Shown here in pieces: positions 8,753 to 18,524 of a DNA stretch of 64,000 bases. The translations under genes were made by a program, and so were the position numbers. Within the stretch, counting starts at the first letter, position 1; each line of letters starts with the position of its first letter. The notes below the pieces were generated by a model that saw only the letters and a list, made by a program, of their open reading frames with translations, was not told where the DNA came from and searched no databases. The DNA comes from an uncultured Clostridia bacterium. Its GTDB lineage: Bacteria > Bacillota > Clostridia > Christensenellales > Aristaeellaceae. The stretch covers positions 293,035 through 357,034 of the forward strand of contig CAKTWP010000001.1 in the NCBI GenBank assembly GCA_934630705.1, given 5' to 3'.

Positions 8753-10450
8753 TTACTGCTCCTGATAGATGAACAGCGAATCAGGCTCTTCCTGATGCAG
8801 CTTTTCCAGATAGGCTTCAAATTCGCCAATGCCGGCGCTCTTGAGCTGCGCACGGTAGGTTTCCACAATGTTCCTGACCTGTTCTTCGGTCTCCGCAAAG
8901 CAGGCCTGCACGAACATTTCGTTGTAATCCAGCAGGGAGAGCTGCATTTTCAGATCCGCAAACTGTTTCAGCGCCAGGAAGCTTTCCGCCGTCAGGCCCT
9001 TAACCCGTTTGATTTCCCGGGGATATTTTGTGGCCAGCTCAATCGCACGGGAATAGGTGGTGCTGCTGCCAGAGCCAGGCCGATTCTCACCAAAATACGC
9101 CATCGGCTGGAGATCGGTAACGGCATAGTAGAAGAAATAGTAGCCCTGAACACCGAAGCTTGCGCCGATGTTGTCAGACAGCCAGGCAGTGTCGCCCGCA
9201 TCCAGATGAGCCTTCACTTCTTCCTTAATCACAGGCTTGCCATCCACCATTTCATAGGACACGCCTTCCACGCCATAAGCGCCCAGCAGCTGGCCCTCAT
9301 AGGTGGACAGGAAGTCAAAAAACGCCAGAATTTCCTCAGGTTTTTCCGCATCAGCAGAAATGGCCATCACGCCGTTGCCGCCCTTGCCGGTGGTGTAATC
9401 ACCGTTGTAGCCGGAGCGATCTGCCAGCGGGCCCAACGGCAGCCAACGGTCATTGGTGTAGATAATGCTCTGATAAGCGTCCACGCCTGCAATGATGGCA
9501 GAATTGCCGGTTTCAGCGGCCTCCATGGCGCGGGTACCGTCCATGGTAAAGAATTCGGGATTGATCAAGCCCTCGGCCAGCATTTTGCGTACAAAGGCAA
9601 TGCGCTCATAGATGAAATCGGTTTCCACATCGTGATGCGCCTTGCCGTCTTTATCCAGGACATATTTGCTGGACGAGACGCCGGCATACAGATCGGGAAT
9701 CACGCCCTCCAGCGGACCCACGCCGCCGCCCCAATACTTGGGACCGACAGGATAAACCGGATCGCCGTTGTCATCCTTGAAGCCACCGTCCCGGATGGCC
9801 ACACAAAGGTCATACATCTGCTGAGACGTGCGGATACTGCTCACATCCACGTTCAGCGCCTCCGCAATATCCGAACGGATAAAGAGGCCGTAGGACGTGG
9901 CCTTTAACGGATCGTAAACAGTGGAATTATCCACGGCGCCAACGCGCAGATGCAGAATATAGGCTCCATCCAAATCCTTACGGAAGGTGATGTTGTTATA
10001 GGAATCTGCTGGCAGATAATCCTTATCCAGATACTTGGAAAACACTTTGGTGTTGGGCAGCAGATCCGTCAGATCGGCGAACATCCCCTCCTGTGCCGCC
10101 TTATAGAGAGCAGGAAACTCGGGGCGAGTGGAGTTATTCAGATAGCTGAGAATCACGTCGGCGATATTGCCGGCGGCAAACTGAGCGGTCATCACGGCGG
10201 TGTCGTTATCGCCGGGGGTGTAGCGCACGTCCAGCGTGATGCCGGTGAGCTCCTTGATCTTCTTGCCAACAGCCGTGGCGGAGAAGTCTTTGGGCATGGA
10301 ATAGCCGATATCATCGATGTAGGCCTGCACGGTGATGGTGCGGTCCGCGATCCAGGTATCGGGCTTTTCCTCCGCCTGAACCGGCACGGCGGACAGCAGC
10401 AGCGCCAGGGCAAGCAGCAGCGCGGCAAGGGACCGGAAACGTTTCTTCAT
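8753..10450 (-). CDS. Extracellular sugar-binding protein of ABC importer 1
   Basis: A 565-residue solute-binding protein of the LplA-like group. The N-terminus is a clear signal peptide (MKKRF, a Leu/Ala stretch, then VQA-EE); no lipobox Cys is at the cut, so anchoring is unclear. The mature part has the two-lobe style of CUT1 oligosaccharide binders (GITLDVRYTPGDNDTAVMTAQFAAGNIAD region; C-terminal EMFVQACF-x-TEEQV). It is the middle gene between two permeases, which differs from the usual binding-protein-first order of the other operons here. The neighbouring YesM/YesN-type pair is the probable regulator. Substrate unknown. Confidence 0.9.
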   Translation of the reverse strand: MKKRFRSLAALLLALALLLSAVPVQAEEKPDTWIADRTITVQAYIDDIGYSMPKDFSATAVGKKIKELTGITLDVRYTPGDNDTAVMTAQFAAGNIADVILSYLNNSTRPEFPALYKAAQEGMFADLTDLLPNTKVFSKYLDKDYLPADSYNNITFRKDLDGAYILHLRVGAVDNSTVYDPLKATSYGLFIRSDIAEALNVDVSSIRTSQQMYDLCVAIRDGGFKDDNGDPVYPVGPKYWGGGVGPLEGVIPDLYAGVSSSKYVLDKDGKAHHDVETDFIYERIAFVRKMLAEGLINPEFFTMDGTRAMEAAETGNSAIIAGVDAYQSIIYTNDRWLPLGPLADRSGYNGDYTTGKGGNGVMAISADAEKPEEILAFFDFLSTYEGQLLGAYGVEGVSYEMVDGKPVIKEEVKAHLDAGDTAWLSDNIGASFGVQGYYFFYYAVTDLQPMAYFGENRPGSGSSTTYSRAIELATKYPREIKRVKGLTAESFLALKQFADLKMQLSLLDYNEMFVQACFAETEEQVRNIVETYRAQLKSAGIGEFEAYLEKLHQEEPDSLFIYQEQ

Positions 10451-10511
10451 GGTTCATACCTCCATTCTTTTTATATGCAGGCTCCGGAGAGCCCGGCATC
10501 CGTTTTCAGGC

Positions 10512-11462
10512 TCACCAGAGCCCCACGTCGGCCACCCTTTTGCTGATGCTGTTGGTGGCCACCACCAGCACCAGGCCCACCACGCCCTGAATCAGGCCGA
10601 TGGCGGACGCATAGCCAAACTGGCCGTTTTGCAGTCCGGTTCTGAGCACATACACATCCAGCGTATCCGCCACGGCCATGTTGCCCGGCGTGCGCAGCAG
10701 CCACATCTGGGAAACGCCGGAGGAAAGCAGGCCGCCCACGTTCATGATCAGCAGCAGGCACACCGTGCCCAGAATGCCGGGGATGGTCACATGCAGGATG
10801 GATTTGAAGCGATTGCAGCCGTCAATCTGCGCCGCTTCGTAAAGCTGCTGATCGATATTGCTGATGGCCGCCAGATAAATGATGGAATCCCAGCCGATAT
10901 ACATCCAGGTGTCCATCAGGAACAGAATCTGATCGAAATACCGGGCCTTCATCAGGAAGAAGGTGCTGCCGTCCCCGCCCAGCGCGCTGATGATCTGGTT
11001 CAGCATGCCGGTATTGGGGGCCAGAATCCGCTGCATCATCGTCACCACTACCACCGTGGACAGAAAATGCGGCAGATAGGAAATGGTCTGGGTAACGCGC
11101 TTAAAGCGCGGGCTGCGCACTTCGTTGAGCAGCAGCGCCAGAATCACCGGAAAGGGAAACTCCAGCAGGCATTTGACCATGCCGATACGGAAGGTGTTGC
11201 CGATCAGCCGCCAGCAGTCATAGCTGGTGAAAAACGTGCGGAAGTATTTCAGACCCACCCAGGAGCTGCCCCAGATGCCCTTGCGATAGGAATAATTCTT
11301 GAAGGCCAGCACGTTTCCGGCAATGGGCACGTATTTAATCAGAATAAAATACACAATCGCCGGAAGCAGCAGCATATACAGCGGTGCACAGCGAAGGATG
11401 CGCCGCCCCAGGGAATGGGTTTGGGCTCCGCTCCGGCGCGGATGCGCGGCAGATTTCATCAT
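10512..11462 (-). CDS. CUT1 sugar ABC permease (LplB type)
   Basis: A 316-residue permease with six hydrophobic segments. The N-terminal positively charged stretch is followed by PLYMLLLPAIVYFILIKYVPI, and the EAA loop reads YEAAQIDGCNRFKSILHVTIPGI in two parts around the ATPase contact. First gene of the operon; its promoter lies in the divergent region with the sensor kinase gene. The ATG at 11462 is preceded by AAAGGAG. It pairs with the YtcP-type permease at 7696-8601. Confidence 0.9.
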   Translation of the reverse strand: MMKSAAHPRRSGAQTHSLGRRILRCAPLYMLLLPAIVYFILIKYVPIAGNVLAFKNYSYRKGIWGSSWVGLKYFRTFFTSYDCWRLIGNTFRIGMVKCLLEFPFPVILALLLNEVRSPRFKRVTQTISYLPHFLSTVVVVTMMQRILAPNTGMLNQIISALGGDGSTFFLMKARYFDQILFLMDTWMYIGWDSIIYLAAISNIDQQLYEAAQIDGCNRFKSILHVTIPGILGTVCLLLIMNVGGLLSSGVSQMWLLRTPGNMAVADTLDVYVLRTGLQNGQFGYASAIGLIQGVVGLVLVVATNSISKRVADVGLW

Positions 11463-11540
11463 GGCTTTTTAGCTCCTTTGGCCCCGCCTGGGGCAAACGC
11501 TTGATCGATGGCAGAACGGTTCTTGCAGCTTGCAAGGGTA

Positions 11541-11570
11541 TTATATGCTTTTTTTCACTCCCGCAGCAAG
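11541..11570 (-). promoter_or_regulatory. Promoter of ABC importer 1 operon
   Basis: On the minus strand TTGCTG (11570-11565) and TATAAT (11546-11541) are separated by 18 bases, upstream of the LplB-type gene. The -35 is imperfect, as expected if the YesN-type regulator activates it. Confidence 0.55.
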
Positions 11571-11611
11571 GGACAAAAATGGAATATTCAGTGGATTATT
11601 TTCCAAAAAGG

Positions 11612-11640
11612 TTAACAAAATCGGATGTATCCTATATAAT
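11612..11640 (+). promoter_or_regulatory. Promoter of the kinase/regulator pair
   Basis: TTAACA (11612-11617) and a consensus TATAAT (11635-11640) with a 17-base spacer, about 57 bases before the kinase start. Confidence 0.65.
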
Positions 11641-11696
11641 AGGAATACGCTATCCAAGCCCGTTTTTCCATCCCACAGCAGAAAGGAACGATCCCT

Positions 11697-13517
11697 ATGG
11701 CCCCTGCTTCCCGCGTTGCGCCCGGCCTTCGTCCCATGCAGTCCATTTCCATCCAGCTCACAGCCTTTGCGCTGGTAATCAGCATGATCCCGCTGTTTCT
11801 CATCAGCGGGGCGCTGATCGTGCGGCTGCAGCAAGTGGCGGAGCGGGAATTGACCCAGTCCTATGAATGGCTGGCAGAGGAGCATGTACGCAACGCTGAA
11901 AAGAAGATTGCGGAGTATCGTTCCGGCCTGCGGTTAGCCGCCCAAAGCACGGCCATTATTCAGGCACTGCTGAACAAAACCGAGAATCCCTTTCTGCTGG
12001 GGCGCTCCATCAGCGCCGAGCTGTTTCGCATCATTCCCGTGGAGCGTCATATGGAAATCCATAACTGCATCCTGTACGCCCAGGGCTTTTCCAATATGTA
12101 CGCCGCCCATGTGACCGTGCTCACCGACGCGGTTCAGCGGCGCTGGGAAAGAGACGGTTACGCAGCAGGGGATGCATTTTTCATGAGCCGCACCTGGAAC
12201 GGCCATCCGCTGCTTTCGCTGATGGCCCCCATTACCAGCGTGAGCCTGCGGGATTATACGGCCACGTCTCTGGGGATGCTGAAGCTGGATCTGCGGTTGG
12301 ATCTGCTCTTTGCCCCCGCCGCCTATCGCACCGGCGAGGGCGGGCAAAGCTATCAGTTGCTGCTGACGGACGGCCAGGGGCAGGTGCGCTACTGCTCCGA
12401 GCGGGAGCTGCAACTGGATGTGTCCGCCTGGCCCGGAGATGAAGCGGAGCAATTCCTGCAGTCCCCGGACGGCGCGTCCTATCTGGTGCTGAAAAAAAGC
12501 ATCCCGGATTACGGGCTTTCGCTGTTTTATCTGTTTCGCAATGATGCGCTGGTGGAGCAGAAAAAGGCGCTGTATTACGGCTACGGCCTGCTGCTGCTGG
12601 CGCTGCTGGCGGTGATTTTTCTGGTGGTGCGCAGCTATTTCCGCCGCCTTTCTCAGCGGCTGGGACTGCTGCTGCGCAAATTCAGCCAGGCCGCCGAGGG
12701 CGATCTGCGGCCCAAGCCGCCCATTCCCGGCCGGGATGAAATCACCCTGCTGGACACGGGCTTTGAGCATATGATCCGCCGCATGAACGCCATGAACCGG
12801 CAGATGGCGCAGATGAACCGGCAAAGCTATGAACAGAAGCTGGCGCTGCATAACGCTCAATACCGCAATCTGCAATTGCAGATCAATCCGCATTTTCTCT
12901 ATAACACGCTGGAAACCATCGGCGCTATCGGGGAGATGCATCAGGCGCCCCAGGTCAGCGAATTGTGCGGCAAGCTGGGCGACATTTTCCGCTACAGCCT
13001 CAGCCAGCGTTATGATACCCTCGCACCCCTTGCCTGCGAGCTGCAGCAGCTGGAAAACTATATTTACATCCAGCAGGTGCGCTATCAGTTTCAGGCAAGC
13101 TTTGTAATCACCGTGGATCCACAGACCGTCTACGTGCCCAAATTCATGCTGCAGCCCATCGCGGAAAACGCCGTTCTTCACGGCCTTCGGCAAAAGGCCC
13201 AGCCGGGCACGCTGTCTGTCGTGGCATCCCGGGCCGGGGAAGGGCTGGCAATTTCCATTTCCGATGACGGCGCGGGCATGGATGAAGCCCAGCTGACCCA
13301 TCTGCGCCGGGAGCTGCAGCGGGAGGAGGCCGCTCCGGCCACGGACAGCGGCCTTGGCATCGGCATTCTGAATATCCAGCGGCGGATTCGCCTGGCCTAC
13401 GGAGCCGGCTATGGCATTCTGGTGGAAAGCCGGCCCGGCGAAGGCTCCACCTTCACCTTGCATCTTCCATGGCTTACCCAGGGGGACGCAGCGCCCCGAA
13501 AGGAGGCAGAGCCATGA
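11697..13517 (+). CDS. YesM-type sensor histidine kinase
   Basis: A 606-residue membrane kinase. One transmembrane segment near residues 18-42, a large extracellular sensor region, a second segment near residues 288-308, a HAMP domain (QRLGLLLRKFSQAAEGDL), then the His_kinase domain with LQLQINPHFLYNTLE, His399 being the expected phosphorylation site. The ATPase domain shows NAVLHGL and DDGAGM. This is the YesM/LytS-like class that pairs with AraC-type response regulators and usually controls a neighbouring sugar importer, here the divergent importer 1. The gene overlaps its partner by four bases (ATGA at 13514). Confidence 0.93.
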   Translation: MAPASRVAPGLRPMQSISIQLTAFALVISMIPLFLISGALIVRLQQVAERELTQSYEWLAEEHVRNAEKKIAEYRSGLRLAAQSTAIIQALLNKTENPFLLGRSISAELFRIIPVERHMEIHNCILYAQGFSNMYAAHVTVLTDAVQRRWERDGYAAGDAFFMSRTWNGHPLLSLMAPITSVSLRDYTATSLGMLKLDLRLDLLFAPAAYRTGEGGQSYQLLLTDGQGQVRYCSERELQLDVSAWPGDEAEQFLQSPDGASYLVLKKSIPDYGLSLFYLFRNDALVEQKKALYYGYGLLLLALLAVIFLVVRSYFRRLSQRLGLLLRKFSQAAEGDLRPKPPIPGRDEITLLDTGFEHMIRRMNAMNRQMAQMNRQSYEQKLALHNAQYRNLQLQINPHFLYNTLETIGAIGEMHQAPQVSELCGKLGDIFRYSLSQRYDTLAPLACELQQLENYIYIQQVRYQFQASFVITVDPQTVYVPKFMLQPIAENAVLHGLRQKAQPGTLSVVASRAGEGLAISISDDGAGMDEAQLTHLRRELQREEAAPATDSGLGIGILNIQRRIRLAYGAGYGILVESRPGEGSTFTLHLPWLTQGDAAPRKEAEP

Positions 13518-15076
13518 GCGCCTTTCATCTGCTGATTCTGGATGATGAAGCGCTGATCCGGCAGGGGTTGATGGCGCGGATTCGCCGGATGGGGCTTTCC
13601 GAATTTGAGCTGCTGGAAGCGGATTCCGCTGCGGCGGCGCTGGCGCTGTTTCAGGAAATGCCCATTCATGCCGTGCTGGCGGATATCTGCATGCCCGATC
13701 AAAGCGGACTGCAGTTCATTGCCGCAGCCAGAAAGCTGCAGCCGGAAACGCTGTTCGTGGTGCTGTCCGGGTTCTCGGAATTTGCCTATGCGCAGGAGGC
13801 CATTTCCCTGGGCGTGCGGGCGTATCTATGCAAGCCCGTTTCCAACGCCGTGCTGCAGCAGACGCTGGCAGACCTGCTCCATCAGCTGTCCGGGCGCGAC
13901 CCGGAGCAGCGGCAGGACGAGGCCGTAGCCGCCGAGCTGGGCCGTTATTTTGCTCAAAGCGGGCGCGGCGCCGACGGGGCCCTGCCTGCCCTTTCCAGCC
14001 GCTGCCCTGCGCTGCTGGATCGGCGGCACAGCGTGATTCTGGGCATTCTGCAAATCGAGCGCGCCGGCTTTGGCGGCGGGCAGGGCGGAAACGCTTCGTC
14101 GGTGGCCCGTCTCTGCCGGGACGAAATGCAGGGCCGGAACGGCTGGGTTTTCGCCTGTCCGCAGCAGCAAAACCGGCTGTATCTGCCCTTTTTTGCCGCT
14201 CAGCCTGCCGCCCTTTCCCCGGAAATCAGCAGCTTCTTTGAAGGGCTTCTGCGGCGCTGCCGGCAGGCGGGCATCGAAGACATGCTCTTTCTGGGCTGCA
14301 GCAGGCCGGCCCCGCAGCTGCATTCTTTGATGGCGGAGGAAGCCAGCGCCGCCCTGCTGCAGCGCCGGTTTCGGGGCCAATCCGCCCTGTGCTTTTATGA
14401 AGCGGCGGTTCACAGCAGGCCCCAGGGGCTGCCCAATCTGGATCTGGAAATTCTGCGCCGGGACATTCTGCGGGGCTCCCGCAGCAAAATCCGGCAGCGG
14501 CTGGAAGAATTATTTTCCGAGGATCTGTTTGCAGGCGGGGAGCTGGCGTATCTGAACTGGCTATGGGTGAGCGTGATCAGCCTGATGCTCAATACCTTCC
14601 CCCGGCTGGACCGCGGCACCGTGAATCATCTGCTGATTCAGGTATCCCGCTTTGAAGCCTACGCTGCCCGGGATCAGATCATCGCCGCGCTGATGAAGCT
14701 GGCGGATCAGGGGCTGGGCCCGGCCACGGCCATGGAGCCGGAGGACAAGGTGGACAGCCTGGTGCGCTATATTCAGGCGCATTACAATGAAGAAATCAGC
14801 ATTCAGGCCCTGGCCGATCATTACGGCATGACCCCGGGCTATCTATCTTCGCTGTTCAAGAAGAAAACCAACAAGACCATCGTGCAGTATATCACGGATC
14901 TGCGGATGAAGCGCGCCCGGGAGTATTTGGAAAAATCCAACCTGAGCATGGGAGACATCGCCCAGAACATAGGCTTTAACGATGCCCAGTATTTTTCCCG
15001 GGTGTTCAAAAAAAGCGTGGGCGTTACGCCCGGACAGTATCGGCTGGTTCATCGAAAAAAGGGCGGCCCATCATAA
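13514..15076 (+). CDS. YesN-type response regulator with AraC DNA-binding domain
   Basis: A 520-residue response regulator. The receiver domain has the acidic pair DDE near the start, the phosphoacceptor Asp57 in LADICMPDQSG and the Lys of LCKPV; a long middle region of unknown fold follows, then a C-terminal pair of AraC helix-turn-helix motifs (ISIQALADHYGMTPGYLSSLF and MGDIAQNIGFNDAQYFSRVF). The start at 13514 follows AGGAGG and overlaps the kinase stop; a longer frame from 13469 is inside the kinase. It probably activates the divergent importer and perhaps the downstream operon. A hairpin with T7 overlaps its stop codon. Confidence 0.93.
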   Translation: MSAFHLLILDDEALIRQGLMARIRRMGLSEFELLEADSAAAALALFQEMPIHAVLADICMPDQSGLQFIAAARKLQPETLFVVLSGFSEFAYAQEAISLGVRAYLCKPVSNAVLQQTLADLLHQLSGRDPEQRQDEAVAAELGRYFAQSGRGADGALPALSSRCPALLDRRHSVILGILQIERAGFGGGQGGNASSVARLCRDEMQGRNGWVFACPQQQNRLYLPFFAAQPAALSPEISSFFEGLLRRCRQAGIEDMLFLGCSRPAPQLHSLMAEEASAALLQRRFRGQSALCFYEAAVHSRPQGLPNLDLEILRRDILRGSRSKIRQRLEELFSEDLFAGGELAYLNWLWVSVISLMLNTFPRLDRGTVNHLLIQVSRFEAYAARDQIIAALMKLADQGLGPATAMEPEDKVDSLVRYIQAHYNEEISIQALADHYGMTPGYLSSLFKKKTNKTIVQYITDLRMKRAREYLEKSNLSMGDIAQNIGFNDAQYFSRVFKKSVGVTPGQYRLVHRKKGGPS

Positions 15077-15089
15077 GCCGTCTTTTTTT
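15062..15089 (+). terminator. Rho-independent terminator of the kinase/regulator operon
   Basis: GGCGGC and GCCGTC form a short stem (one G-T pair) around the stop codon, followed directly by T7. A compact intrinsic terminator. Confidence 0.7.
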
Positions 15090-15142
15090 GAAAAAAACCG
15101 CGATTCTTACAATTCCGTCACTTTCTTTAAGCAAAAGTATGC

Positions 15143-15148
15143 TATACT
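15143..15148 (+). promoter_or_regulatory. -10 box before the hybrid operon
   Basis: TATACT at 15143-15148 with no good -35 at the right distance, suggesting an activator-dependent promoter. The remaining 130 bases to the ATG at 15278 would be a long leader; no known riboswitch was recognised in it. Confidence 0.4.
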
Positions 15149-15277
15149 GACATTGTGCCCTGGCTGAAAACCATCAAAACGAAAAAAATTTCCAGATCAG
15201 GGAAACAAAACGTGGTTTTCATCGTCTATATATTATGGAAGGGTTTGGATTATCTTGACGAACGAAAGGAGAAATGT

Positions 15278-17578
15278 ATGAAGAAGATCGGAATGCTGCT
15301 GGCGCTGTGCCTGTGCCTCTCTCTGGTCGCCCTGCCGGCGCTGGCCGCTCAGGGAGACGCGGCGATGTTTCTAACCAACAAATCCATCTATGACTGCAGG
15401 GTGAGAGCCGTACACGCCGAGGGCGACACATTCTACCTGGTCAAGCGGGACGTCGACTACGTGTTCAGCTATTACTCCTACCGCGTCGGCGACGCAGAGC
15501 CCACGCTGATAATGGAAGGGGAAATCGAATATCGGCAATCGGAGGCTGATCCGTTTTTCCGCGCCCACACGTTTTTCTTCGCGGACGGCGCGTTCTATGC
15601 CCTCAACACGCAAACCGGCGTGCTGCTGAAGCTGGCGGCGGAAAACGGCAAGCCCGTGGTGGCCCAGGCCGTGACGCTGGACCTTTCCGATTTCCAGTAT
15701 ACTGAAACCTACGAGGATCAGGAATATACCTACACCCTGGATCTGCAGGGCTGGACGGCGATGGGCAATGAGCTGTTCGTGCGCCTGCGGGACTACAACA
15801 ACGGCGACGGAAAGCCCCAGCTGGCCATGCTGGACATGACCACCGGCGAAAAGACGGGATACGATGTGTCCTTCGTGCGCCTGTTCACCCCGTATCAGGA
15901 CGGCAAGCTGCTGTGCATGGTGGTGGATGACAACAACATGTACGACATCGACAGCGGCAAATACAAGCCCATCCCCTTCTCCGTATTCGATCCGGAAACG
16001 GATACGCTGGAGCCCCTGTTTGAATTGGCGGACATGAGCTACTATGACATTTACGCCATGACCTATGACGCGGAAAACAACTGGCTCTATCTGGCCTGCC
16101 CCGAAAGGATTTACCGGGTGGACTGCGCCACCGGCGAAATCGTGCTCAGCGCCTATGTGCCCTGCTCCTATTATCAGGATTATCAGGGCTCCGCCATCGC
16201 CCGGGTGGGGGCGCATGTGATGGTGCTCGGGTCTAACGGCGTGTATGTGCGTCTGGCAGATCCCGCGCAGCTGTCCAAGGACGCGCTTACCATCTATAAC
16301 GGCTATAGTGACGACGCCCATAACCGCGCCATCGCCCAGATGGATGATATCCCCGTCACCTTCTTTGATAAGGCCTATTATTCCACCGCCCAGGAGCTGG
16401 GCCAGGCCATGGTCAGCGGCGAAAACGAAATCGATATTTTCCGCGTAAGCCTGAACTACATGGATTTCCAGCGGCTGATGGAAAAGGGCTATTGCTATGA
16501 TCTGTCCGGCAGCGAAAAGCTTTCTGCCCTGGCCGCTCAGTTCTATCCCATCCTTTCCAAGGAAATCGCCCTGGACGGAAAGCTCTACGGCATGCCCACG
16601 GATTTCTATGTGAACACCTGGTCCGTCTCCTCCGCGCTGGAAAAGAAGCTGAAGCTGGAATGCCCCAAGACCCTGGTGGAGCTTTGCCAGTTTCTTAACG
16701 ACTGGGCGGAAAAGGGCTATTACGAGGAATATACCGATTATCAGCCCTTTGAAGAAGAAGAGCTGCGGAACATGATGATTTATCAGGCCCTGAGCATGTA
16801 TATTGATTATATGCAGGCTACCGGCCAGACCCTGAAGCTGGATACGCCCGAGTTCCGGGAAATCATGACGGCTGCCGCCGCTGTGGACGTAAGCGATTAT
16901 GAAATTCAGGTGAACTGGGAGGACAACGACAGTGTCAACGAGCTGTTCAATAAGTCCGGCCTGTTCCAGAACTATCAGTACCTGAGCGTGCGCAATAATA
17001 TGCGTTTTTCGCAGGATGAAGACTACGACACCTATTCTCCCATGCTCCTGACGCTCACAGAAAACACGCCGCTGTGCCTGTCCGCGCAGGTGGAGGTGAT
17101 GTTCATCAATCCCCGGAGCAAGCATCTGGACGCGGCGTTACGGTATCTGGAGCTGTATATGGAGAATATCGAGCCCTCCATGCTGGCCATGATGTGCCCG
17201 GATAAAAACGATCCCATTGAGAATCCCCATTTTGAAGAAACCCTCAAAATCTACCGGGATAACATCGACCGCATCAAGAAGGCGCTGGAAACCTGCAAGG
17301 AAGAGGACAAGGCCGCTTATCAGGAGCAGCTGGAAAACTATGAGGGCTATTACAAGGACTGGGAACGGGAAGGCAAGTATTCCGCCACTGCGGAATCCAT
17401 CGCGGCATACCGGGCCTATGATTCCTATTTCTTTGTGAGAAAGCCCAACGCGTTTTATTCCTCCGGCAGCGACGATAGCCTGAGCAACCTGCTGTCCCGG
17501 TTCCTCGACGGCCAGCTGCCCCTGGAACAGTTCATCCAGGAATTTGACGCCAAGCTGCGGCTGATGCAGAACGAATAA
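15278..17578 (+). CDS. Propeller-fused extracellular sugar-binding protein
   Basis: A 766-residue exported protein, much longer than usual binding proteins (about 420-560). After a signal peptide (MKKIG, Leu-rich core, LAA), residues about 30-365 are repeated short beta-strand units of the type seen in beta-propellers (FYALNTQTGVLLKL, LAMLDMTTGEKTG, NWLYLACPERIYRVDCATGEIV). From about 370 onward the sequence is that of an ABC solute-binding protein (EIDIFRVSLNYMDFQRLMEKGYCYDLSG, LYGMPTDFY, CPKTLVELCQFLNDWAEKG). The start has GAAAGGAG 6 bases upstream; a longer frame from 15155 is rejected. It heads an operon with two permeases, an HlyD-like adaptor and a MacB-like protein. The fold of the N-terminal half is inferred, not shown. 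Confidence 0.82.
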   Translation: MKKIGMLLALCLCLSLVALPALAAQGDAAMFLTNKSIYDCRVRAVHAEGDTFYLVKRDVDYVFSYYSYRVGDAEPTLIMEGEIEYRQSEADPFFRAHTFFFADGAFYALNTQTGVLLKLAAENGKPVVAQAVTLDLSDFQYTETYEDQEYTYTLDLQGWTAMGNELFVRLRDYNNGDGKPQLAMLDMTTGEKTGYDVSFVRLFTPYQDGKLLCMVVDDNNMYDIDSGKYKPIPFSVFDPETDTLEPLFELADMSYYDIYAMTYDAENNWLYLACPERIYRVDCATGEIVLSAYVPCSYYQDYQGSAIARVGAHVMVLGSNGVYVRLADPAQLSKDALTIYNGYSDDAHNRAIAQMDDIPVTFFDKAYYSTAQELGQAMVSGENEIDIFRVSLNYMDFQRLMEKGYCYDLSGSEKLSALAAQFYPILSKEIALDGKLYGMPTDFYVNTWSVSSALEKKLKLECPKTLVELCQFLNDWAEKGYYEEYTDYQPFEEEELRNMMIYQALSMYIDYMQATGQTLKLDTPEFREIMTAAAAVDVSDYEIQVNWEDNDSVNELFNKSGLFQNYQYLSVRNNMRFSQDEDYDTYSPMLLTLTENTPLCLSAQVEVMFINPRSKHLDAALRYLELYMENIEPSMLAMMCPDKNDPIENPHFEETLKIYRDNIDRIKKALETCKEEDKAAYQEQLENYEGYYKDWEREGKYSATAESIAAYRAYDSYFFVRKPNAFYSSGSDDSLSNLLSRFLDGQLPLEQFIQEFDAKLRLMQNE

Positions 17579-17596
17579 CGGCTGGCAGGGCTCGCG

Positions 17597-17631
17597 GCGG
17601 GGAGGGGGCGCCCCGGGCGTCCCCTCCCCGC
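17597..17631 (+). terminator. GC-rich hairpin between binding protein and permeases
   Basis: A perfect 11-base stem GCGGGGAGGGG/CCCCTCCCCGC with a 13-base loop, 19 bases after the stop of the binding-protein gene. No T-run directly follows, so probably an mRNA-stabilising or attenuating structure. Confidence 0.6.
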
Positions 17632-17665
17632 GGCCTGAGCCGCCGTTTTCCGCAAAGGAGCTTGT

Positions 17666-18517
17666 ATGTTTCATCGGAAGAAAAGCCTGTGGCTGTTTTT
17701 GTTGCCGGGGCTGGCAGGGCTGATGCTGTTCTATGTGGTGCCTTTTGCCGGCGGCATTTATTACAGCCTCACCGACGGCACCATCAGCAACGGCTTTGTG
17801 GGCCTGGAGAATTACCGGCGCATCTGGCAAAACCAGGTGTTTCGCCTGGGCCTGCGCAACACGCTGGAGCTGTCGCTGATCTGCGCGCCGGCCATTTTTG
17901 TGTTTTCCTTTATCCTGTCGGCCATGCTGCGCACGCTGAAGGAGAAAAGCACGCCCTGGCGAAATCTGCTGCTGATGCCCTATCTGATGCCCTCCTCGGC
18001 GCTTTTGATCGTGTGGCTGCTGCTGTTTGATTATGGCGGCGTGATTAACCGCATCGTGGCGGCGCTGGGGTTTGACCGGGTGCTCTGGCTGGAAAGCGAA
18101 GCCCTGCGGGTGCCGGTGGTGCTGCTCTACATTTGGAAAAACGTGGGCTTCTCGGTGGTTATTTTCTCGGCGGCGCTGCAGGCCGTGCCCGAGCCTCTGT
18201 ATGAATTTGCCCAGCTGGAAGGGGCCAGCCGCTTCCAGCAGGAAGTGAAAATCACCCTGCCGCTGATCCTGCCCACGGCCTTTCTGGTGTTCGTGCTGGC
18301 ATGGGTGAACGCCTTTAAGATTTTCAAGGAAGTATACTTCATCGGCGGAGCCTATCCCCGGGACGCGGTGTATACCCTCCAGCATTTCATGAACAACAAG
18401 TTCGCCAAGCTGGATTATCAGGATGTGACCGCCGCTGCCTATTCCTTCGCCGTGATCGTGCTGGCGCTGTTCGGGGTGCTGTATATGAGCAAGTCCGTGC
18501 GGTCCAATGAGGGGTGA
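17666..18517 (+). CDS. CUT1 sugar ABC permease (MalF-like)
   Basis: A 283-residue permease with six hydrophobic segments, starting LWLFLLPGLAGLMLFYVVPF, and an EAA-like loop YEFAQLEGASRFQQEVKITLP, where the usual EAA reads EFA. Shorter than MalF of E. coli, as is common in clostridia. The ATG at 17666 follows AAAGGAG. Forms a pair with the next gene and works with the large binding protein upstream. The substrate is unknown. Confidence 0.9.
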   Translation: MFHRKKSLWLFLLPGLAGLMLFYVVPFAGGIYYSLTDGTISNGFVGLENYRRIWQNQVFRLGLRNTLELSLICAPAIFVFSFILSAMLRTLKEKSTPWRNLLLMPYLMPSSALLIVWLLLFDYGGVINRIVAALGFDRVLWLESEALRVPVVLLYIWKNVGFSVVIFSAALQAVPEPLYEFAQLEGASRFQQEVKITLPLILPTAFLVFVLAWVNAFKIFKEVYFIGGAYPRDAVYTLQHFMNNKFAKLDYQDVTAAAYSFAVIVLALFGVLYMSKSVRSNEG

Positions 18518-18524
18518 AGAAGCC

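Noticed and set aside
7615..8772. 385-codon plus-strand frame in the permease region
   Set aside because: Antisense shadow of the permease gene; its start lies in the long inverted repeat.
15149..15277. Riboswitch in the leader of the hybrid operon
   Set aside because: No conserved aptamer core was recognisable.
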